A DNA stretch of 9,632 nucleotides, taken from positions 1-9,632 of the forward strand of contig JAJZGH010000197.1 in the NCBI GenBank assembly GCA_021798635.1, in the 5' to 3' direction. The stretch's first letter is position 1, and every line of letters starts with the position of its first letter. Position numbers and translations under genes: made by a program. Below, piece by piece: positions 5,851 to 9,632 of the stretch. This DNA comes from Planctomycetota bacterium. GTDB taxonomy: Bacteria; Planctomycetota; Phycisphaerae; WQYP01. The notes beneath the pieces are model-generated. The model worked only from the letters and a program-made list of their open reading frames with translations. It made no database searches and had not been told where the DNA came from.

Positions 5851-7653
5851 ATGTTCATTCGACCGCACAAACGTTTCAAGAACGGCAAGTGGCATACTTA
5901 TTACAGTGTGGTGGAGAATCGTCGCTGCACCAACGGCCAACATGTGCAGCGGCAGGTGCTCTACCTCGGCGAGATCAGTGCCGTGCAGGAAGACGAATGG
6001 CAGCAGGCACTCGATAAGTTTAATCCAACCTGCCAACGGGATGAGACACTCGATCTATTTGCTTCACCCAGGACGTTGTCAACTGCGAAGGTTCGCACGC
6101 TGTCGTTGCGGCAGGATGTGATGCGTCTTCGCCGGCCCCGCACTTTTGGCAGTTGCTGGCTGGGCTGTCGACTCTGGAGCCTTTTGGAGTTGGACCGATT
6201 CTGGGATAGACGCCTGATGGCCGATGACCGCTCCGGCGTGGCCTGGCAGAAGGTATTGCAGTTATTGGTGGTGAACCGGCTGGTGGACCCCGGCAGTGAG
6301 TTCCGTCTGCATCGCCAATGGTTTACACGCAGCGCCATGGATGAACTCTTACAGGTGGATAAGGCGGTAGCCGCCAAGGATCGGCTCTACCGCTGTCTGG
6401 ATCGCATTCTTCCATACCGTCAGGAACTGTTTGTTCACCTGCAGCAGCGATGGAAGGATTTATTCAGCGTTTCCTTTGATATTCTGCTCTACGATCTTAC
6501 CAGCACCTACTTTGAAGGTCTTTGCGAACAAATTCCCATGGCTAAACATGGTTACAGTCGCGATGGCCGACCGGATTGCCGCCAGGTGGTTATCGCATTG
6601 GTGGTAACACCCGATGGCTTACCATTGGCTTATGAGGTTATGCCGGGTAATACGTCGGATCGTACGACGCTGGAGGGCTTTTTACGCAAGATTGAGCAAC
6701 TCTATGGCAAAGCGCGTCGCACCTGGGTTATGGATCGTGGCATTCCCACCGAGCAAACACTCTCGGCCATGCGGGCACGGGGTATTGACTATCTGGTCGG
6801 TACAGCCAAAGGGCGATTGTCGGCTATGGAGCAAAGGCTGCTCGATAAGCCATGGCAACAGGTGCAGCAGGGCATCGAGGTTAAGCTCTCACAGAAAACC
6901 GATGAGTTATGGGTATGGGCTCGAAGCAAAGGAAGACGCGACAAGGAAGCAGCCATGCGCCGGCAGAAGCTGCGTAAGTTCTTCCAAGGACTTCTGGCCT
7001 TACGGCGAAGTTGTCCCAAACGTGATGCTCTATTGCAGCGATTGGGCGCGTTAAAACATCAGGCTGGAAGAGCGGCTAACCTGGTGCAGATTCAATTGCC
7101 CAAGCCACGCGAAGCGGTAACACCCCAGACGTTCCGATATAGACTCAAACTGGAGAAGTTCAAACAGGCCGAACGGCTGGATGGGCATTACCTGCTGCGA
7201 ACCAGTCTTCATGATCAGCCACCGGAACTGCTTTGGCAGAGTTATACGCAATTAACACACATTGAAGAAGCTTTTAAGAACCTCAAGAGCGATCTTAAAA
7301 TCCGGCCCATTTATCACAAGCTTGAGCCACGGATGGAGGCTCACATTCTGGTGGCGTTTATGGCATATTGCCTGACGGCAACCTTGACCATGCAAACCCG
7401 CCAACATGCGCCGTGGCTTACCGCCCGGGCGGTGCTGGAACAGTTAGCGGCAATTCAGATGATTGATGTGCACATACCCACCACCGATGGACGCTGCCTG
7501 GTGCTGCCCCGATATACCGAGCCGGAGCCGGAGCAGGCGTTCTTGCTTGAGAAGCTCAAACTGACGCTTCCTCCGCAGCCTCCGCCCAAGATTTACGCCA
7601 GTGAATTGGCGGCTTTACAGGAGCATTTGGAGACCCCGGAACCCCGAAATTAG
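5851..7653 (+). CDS. IS1634-family DDE transposase
   Basis: This 600-residue transposase would move the surrounding element. The ATG at 5851 is chosen because MFIRPHKRFKNGKWHTYYSV resembles the conserved family start; the open frame begins 30 bases earlier at a TTG and passes an in-frame GTG. Counting from this ATG, the catalytic acids appear as D215 in ILLYDLTSTYFEG, D295 in RTWVMDRGIPTEQT and E472 in THIEEAFKNLKSDL. E472 and K479 correspond to the E and K of the Y-R-E-K signature of the IS4-like supergroup, although the arginine position is leucine here. The stretch PIYHKLEPRMEAHILVAFMAY after it is typical of the family. Length is normal and no frameshift is seen. It is transcribed toward the AbiE operon, which runs the other way. 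Confidence 0.95.
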   Translation: MFIRPHKRFKNGKWHTYYSVVENRRCTNGQHVQRQVLYLGEISAVQEDEWQQALDKFNPTCQRDETLDLFASPRTLSTAKVRTLSLRQDVMRLRRPRTFGSCWLGCRLWSLLELDRFWDRRLMADDRSGVAWQKVLQLLVVNRLVDPGSEFRLHRQWFTRSAMDELLQVDKAVAAKDRLYRCLDRILPYRQELFVHLQQRWKDLFSVSFDILLYDLTSTYFEGLCEQIPMAKHGYSRDGRPDCRQVVIALVVTPDGLPLAYEVMPGNTSDRTTLEGFLRKIEQLYGKARRTWVMDRGIPTEQTLSAMRARGIDYLVGTAKGRLSAMEQRLLDKPWQQVQQGIEVKLSQKTDELWVWARSKGRRDKEAAMRRQKLRKFFQGLLALRRSCPKRDALLQRLGALKHQAGRAANLVQIQLPKPREAVTPQTFRYRLKLEKFKQAERLDGHYLLRTSLHDQPPELLWQSYTQLTHIEEAFKNLKSDLKIRPIYHKLEPRMEAHILVAFMAYCLTATLTMQTRQHAPWLTARAVLEQLAAIQMIDVHIPTTDGRCLVLPRYTEPEPEQAFLLEKLKLTLPPQPPPKIYASELAALQEHLETPEPRN

Positions 7654-7673
7654 GGGTGGTTTGTGGTGGAAAC

Positions 7674-7705
7674 TTTCGGCCTTATTCGCAAGATAATGCG
7701 GTTTT
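7674..7705 (+). repeat. Subterminal direct repeat, right copy, with altered but preserved stem
   Basis: Same layout as the left copy: TTTCGGCCTT, TTATTC (7682-7687), GCA, AGATAA (7691-7696), TGCGGTTTT. Two G-C pairs of the left stem are A-T and T-A here, one T-A pair is T-G, and the pair next to the loop is lost. An outer stem TTCGGCC (7675-7681) / GGCCGAA (7709-7715) encloses it. Confidence 0.65.
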
Positions 7706-7713
7706 TGGGGCCG

Positions 7714-7729
7714 AAGTGCGAAAGTTGGG
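7714..7729 (-). repeat. Right terminal inverted repeat of the IS1634-family element
   Basis: Perfect partner of 5702-5717, followed by CTAA (7730-7733). An inverted copy of its AACTTTCG part also lies inward at 7671-7678, so the right end can fold back on itself. Confidence 0.9.
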
Positions 7730-7831
7730 CTAAACGAAGGCCAGACACGCGATATGAAGAAGTTGGCGGTTCACTTCCAAGCCATGGCGAGATTGGCGAT
7801 GAACCGAAGATATTTCAGGTTTTTGGATTCA

Positions 7832-8857
7832 TCAGACAGGCTCTTGTTCAACTGTACGGTTAATCTGCTCTTCAACTGTCGCCAACGTCGTAAGTATTTC
7901 GTCGAAACCTTTCGGCTCGGCAAGGAACATATCCCGCATTGCCTGGTAGTCGCGCCGCAGAGCGGGCAATCTTTCAGATGGTGGAACCAAGTGGAATGTG
8001 CCGGGTTTCGCCCGATCGTAATTTGCCCAGGCACTGCCAAAGAACTGACTCTTCCAGTTCACCACCCGTGCACGCAGGTCGTTTCGGTCGGCAGCTTTAC
8101 CAGCAACCGGATGTTGCGAAAGTGCGGCCATATCGGCGTAATGACGCGAGAGTCTGTCTGGCATGCGTTTTTCCGCTGGCCGGTAATACTCCATGTGCAG
8201 GATCGTCGCCTTCTCCCAGAAACTTCGATCCACTTCCAGTGCTATTACCTCGCAACGCCAATCTGCGAACGCACCGGGAAAGACATCCGCGATCCAAGGC
8301 CGTACCGAGTGACGACCGATCGGTTGCTGGTCGGTAAGGGAGCCAAATTCTAACTTGACTGAGCGCCGCAGGTACTGGAAGCCCGGCGGCTGTGAAGAAG
8401 GGTAGTGAAAAAGAAGTACCGGGGACTGCGTGTGAGCCTCAATCTGGAATTCAAACCACGCGCGAGCGCCTTTTCCCAGCACCTTGGTGGCCACCGCTTC
8501 CAGCGCCGGGCCAATCCGGTTTTGCACGGAGCTGCCGCACGCCGCTTCCGCTTTCTTCATCCATTTGCCGGCCTGGTTGCGGCTTATACCCACAGGTGGG
8601 AGCTTAAGAAATTCGGGTGACAGCGATAAATCTATGTCCTCTGAAAATCGTTCAATGACGCCAAACACTTTCGAAAGAGACGTTCCGCCCTTGAAAACCA
8701 GGCTGTCCGCAAATTCCGACTCGAACAGGACGCCCAGCAACCAACAAACCCAAAAGTCTTTCTCCATGATAACAGGTGACAGGCTTCGCCGCGTTGCCGC
8801 CTGCTCGACATACAGCCGGCGTTCCTCCGGTGGCAAGGCAAGGAAGCTGAGATTCAT
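7832..8857 (-). CDS. abiEii: AbiEii/AbiGii-type nucleotidyltransferase toxin
   Basis: Toxin of a type IV toxin-antitoxin system, 341 residues. AbiEii proteins are nucleotidyltransferases that bind GTP and halt growth; many such systems give abortive infection against phages. Here the nucleotidyltransferase signature is clear: VFKGGTSLSK (54-63) followed by FSEDIDLSL (71-79), with D74 and D76 as metal ligands. A further acidic position is likely E170 in SVKLEFG. The later conserved part SFWEKATILHMEYYRP (212-227) and RLSRHYADMAAL (235-246) also matches the family. The ATG is fixed by a GGGAG ribosome-binding site 7 bases upstream (8865-8869) and by the 4-base overlap with the antitoxin stop. 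All visible key residues are present, so the toxin looks active. It acts in the cytoplasm. The IS1634-family element lies 102 bases after the stop. Confidence 0.92.
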   Translation of the reverse strand: MNLSFLALPPEERRLYVEQAATRRSLSPVIMEKDFWVCWLLGVLFESEFADSLVFKGGTSLSKVFGVIERFSEDIDLSLSPEFLKLPPVGISRNQAGKWMKKAEAACGSSVQNRIGPALEAVATKVLGKGARAWFEFQIEAHTQSPVLLFHYPSSQPPGFQYLRRSVKLEFGSLTDQQPIGRHSVRPWIADVFPGAFADWRCEVIALEVDRSFWEKATILHMEYYRPAEKRMPDRLSRHYADMAALSQHPVAGKAADRNDLRARVVNWKSQFFGSAWANYDRAKPGTFHLVPPSERLPALRRDYQAMRDMFLAEPKGFDEILTTLATVEEQINRTVEQEPV

Positions 8858-9477
8858 GGATTTTCTCCCGCAAGCTCACGAAAGATCGGGTGCATCCACG
8901 TTGGTGCCAGGGGCAGGTCGCCAAGCAGTTCGCGGCGCTGCTTGGCCGGGAGGGTACGTTTCAAGTGCTCCCGGTGCTGCTTGGTTATGTGTTCTTTGCC
9001 CATGGCTCGCAATGCCTGAATTAAAAGACCGCTCAATCGTCCTGCTGCAGCCATATTCCGCGCGGTTGTCCGCCGCAACTGGATCGTGGTCGAACCGATC
9101 CTTACGTTCCGCGTCGGGCCATCAGTCAGGAACACCGCTTTGGCTGGCACTTGCTCCGAAAGCCCCAAGGCATTGGCAGCATAGGCTCCGGCAGGCTGAA
9201 TGCGCGTATGATCGCGTTTCGCGAGGGCCTTGGCCACCGTCTCGGCAGAGGGGGCAAGCGTTCCCAGCACTGAATGCTCTTTCGGGAAGTCATACACGCC
9301 GCGCGCCAGATGTCGGATAATCCCCTTTCGGGTCAGCCGATGAAGCGCCAGATCAACCGCCTCTCGACTTGCAATGTCCAGAAAGTCCGCCGGGATAACG
9401 ACGCAGCCACGTCCCCTCCTGCGAATCGACGCCTGGATGCGGTATTCAATGGAATGTAACGATTTTCTCTTGGACAT
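8854..9477 (-). CDS. abiEi: AbiEi-type antitoxin with N-terminal winged helix (DUF6088-like)
   Basis: Antitoxin and probable autorepressor of the AbiE pair, 207 residues. The N-terminal ~65 residues form a winged-helix pattern, ending ALHRLTRKGIIRHLARGVYDFPK (44-66), which is characteristic of AbiEi-like and DUF6088 proteins. The segment TRIQPAGAYAANALGLSEQVP (91-111), then VFLTDGPTRNVRIG, continues the usual family order. The C-terminal half is helical and basic, as expected for the part that neutralises the toxin. In studied AbiE systems the antitoxin represses its own promoter by binding inverted repeats and counters the toxin without stable complex formation. The stop overlaps the toxin start by 4 bases. 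Start ATG (9477-9475) has no ribosome-binding site, and the promoter lies so close that the message may be nearly leaderless. Confidence 0.9.
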   Translation of the reverse strand: MSKRKSLHSIEYRIQASIRRRGRGCVVIPADFLDIASREAVDLALHRLTRKGIIRHLARGVYDFPKEHSVLGTLAPSAETVAKALAKRDHTRIQPAGAYAANALGLSEQVPAKAVFLTDGPTRNVRIGSTTIQLRRTTARNMAAAGRLSGLLIQALRAMGKEHITKQHREHLKRTLPAKQRRELLGDLPLAPTWMHPIFRELAGENP

Positions 9478-9479
9478 TA

Positions 9480-9509
9480 TGTAAGGAATATTAGCATGTT
9501 TTTCTTACA
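9480..9509. promoter_or_regulatory. Operator-like inverted repeat over the AbiE promoter
   Basis: TGTAAG (9480-9485) and CTTACA (9504-9509) are perfect 6-base arms 18 bases apart. They bracket the -10 box and much of the spacer, so a bound repressor would block the polymerase. AbiEi antitoxins are known to bind inverted repeats in their own promoters; the match here is inference. Confidence 0.45.
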
Positions 9510-9516
9510 AACTCAA
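9488..9516 (-). promoter_or_regulatory. Promoter of the AbiE operon
   Basis: On the minus strand, TTGAGT (9516-9511) and TAATAT (9493-9488) are separated by exactly 17 bases. Each matches the sigma-70 consensus at 4 of 6 positions. Transcription would start near 9481, about 4 bases before the abiEi ATG. Confidence 0.6.
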
Positions 9517-9632
9517 GCGGCATTTCACCCATCTACTGAAGCGTGATCGGCACTGGATACACCACGGGGCCTGTGACAGTTTATGCTGCGTTTTTTATTT
9601 TCTTTGGCAAAATGCAGGCGGGGCGTTGGCAG

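Larger units (their letters stand above)
5702..7729 (+). mobile_element. Complete IS1634-family insertion sequence, 2028 bp
   Basis: The ends are perfect 16-bp inverted repeats, CCCAACTTTCGCACTT at 5702-5717 and its complement at 7714-7729. The bases immediately outside are CTAA on both sides (5698-5701 and 7730-7733), consistent with a target duplication; the family usually makes 5-6 bp, so 4 is slightly short. It encodes one intact transposase. Both ends also carry a 32-base subterminal direct repeat with a small hairpin. It inserted between the small minus-strand gene and the AbiE operon without breaking either. Confidence 0.9.

Noticed and set aside
7641..7657. ACCCC/GGGGT hairpin at the IS1634-family transposase stop as a terminator
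   Set aside because: The stem is only 5 bp and no T run follows it.
7754..8353. Plus-strand open frame of 199 codons
   Set aside because: It is antisense to abiEii, with no domain pattern and no supported start.
8484..9320. Long plus-strand open frame of 278 codons
   Set aside because: It is antisense to both AbiE genes, which have clear family motifs, and its product shows no recognisable pattern.
9525..9632. Minus-strand frame of about 36 codons open to the right edge
   Set aside because: It is too short and lacks any recognisable sequence or conserved ending, so it cannot be supported as the end of a gene.

Overview
The window looks like a piece of an accessory region from a bacterial chromosome, probably a planctomycete. 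The clues are a secreted protein with a PEP-CTERM-like C-terminus, an ISAzo13-family ('Rhodopirellula-type') transposase, moderately high GC, and a tRNA 3' remnant with no encoded CCA. This assignment is inference from gene content only.

Left part (1-2573, + strand). The window opens inside an Rhs/YD-repeat protein. Its core ends at a DPVNMLDLNG motif and is followed by a glycine-rich, membrane-prone C-terminal tip of about 222 residues. A two-helix membrane protein overlaps its stop by 4 bases. This is the layout of a polymorphic toxin and its immunity gene, and neither the tip nor the partner is a family I recognise.

First insertion (2574-3868). A complete 1295-bp ISAzo13-family element has 27-bp terminal repeats with one mismatch and is flanked by a TAA duplication. 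It lies just after the candidate immunity gene, between it and a candidate terminator.

Middle (3869-5590). A secreted protein with a PEP-CTERM-like tail is followed by about 540 bases without a convincing gene. That stretch holds AT-rich sequence, an imperfect tandem repeat, a 9-bp perfect palindrome, and the 3' half of a tRNA-Arg(CCT) gene on the minus strand. The tRNA fragment stops precisely at the 5' edge of the anticodon loop, as expected for an attachment-site duplication left by an integrative element. By tRNA orientation the element would lie to the right. A possible integrase start remnant and an unrecognised 68-residue gene on the minus strand follow.

Second insertion (5702-7729). 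A complete 2028-bp IS1634-family element has 16-bp perfect terminal repeats and a CTAA duplication. It carries a subterminal direct repeat whose small hairpin is preserved by paired base changes.

Right part (7832-9516, - strand). An AbiE-type type IV toxin-antitoxin operon encodes a winged-helix antitoxin and an AbiEii nucleotidyltransferase toxin, again overlapping by 4 bases. A promoter with exact 17-bp spacing and an operator-like inverted repeat precede it. If the attachment-site reading is right, this operon is cargo of the integrated element. Bases 9517-9632 hold nothing I can support as a gene.
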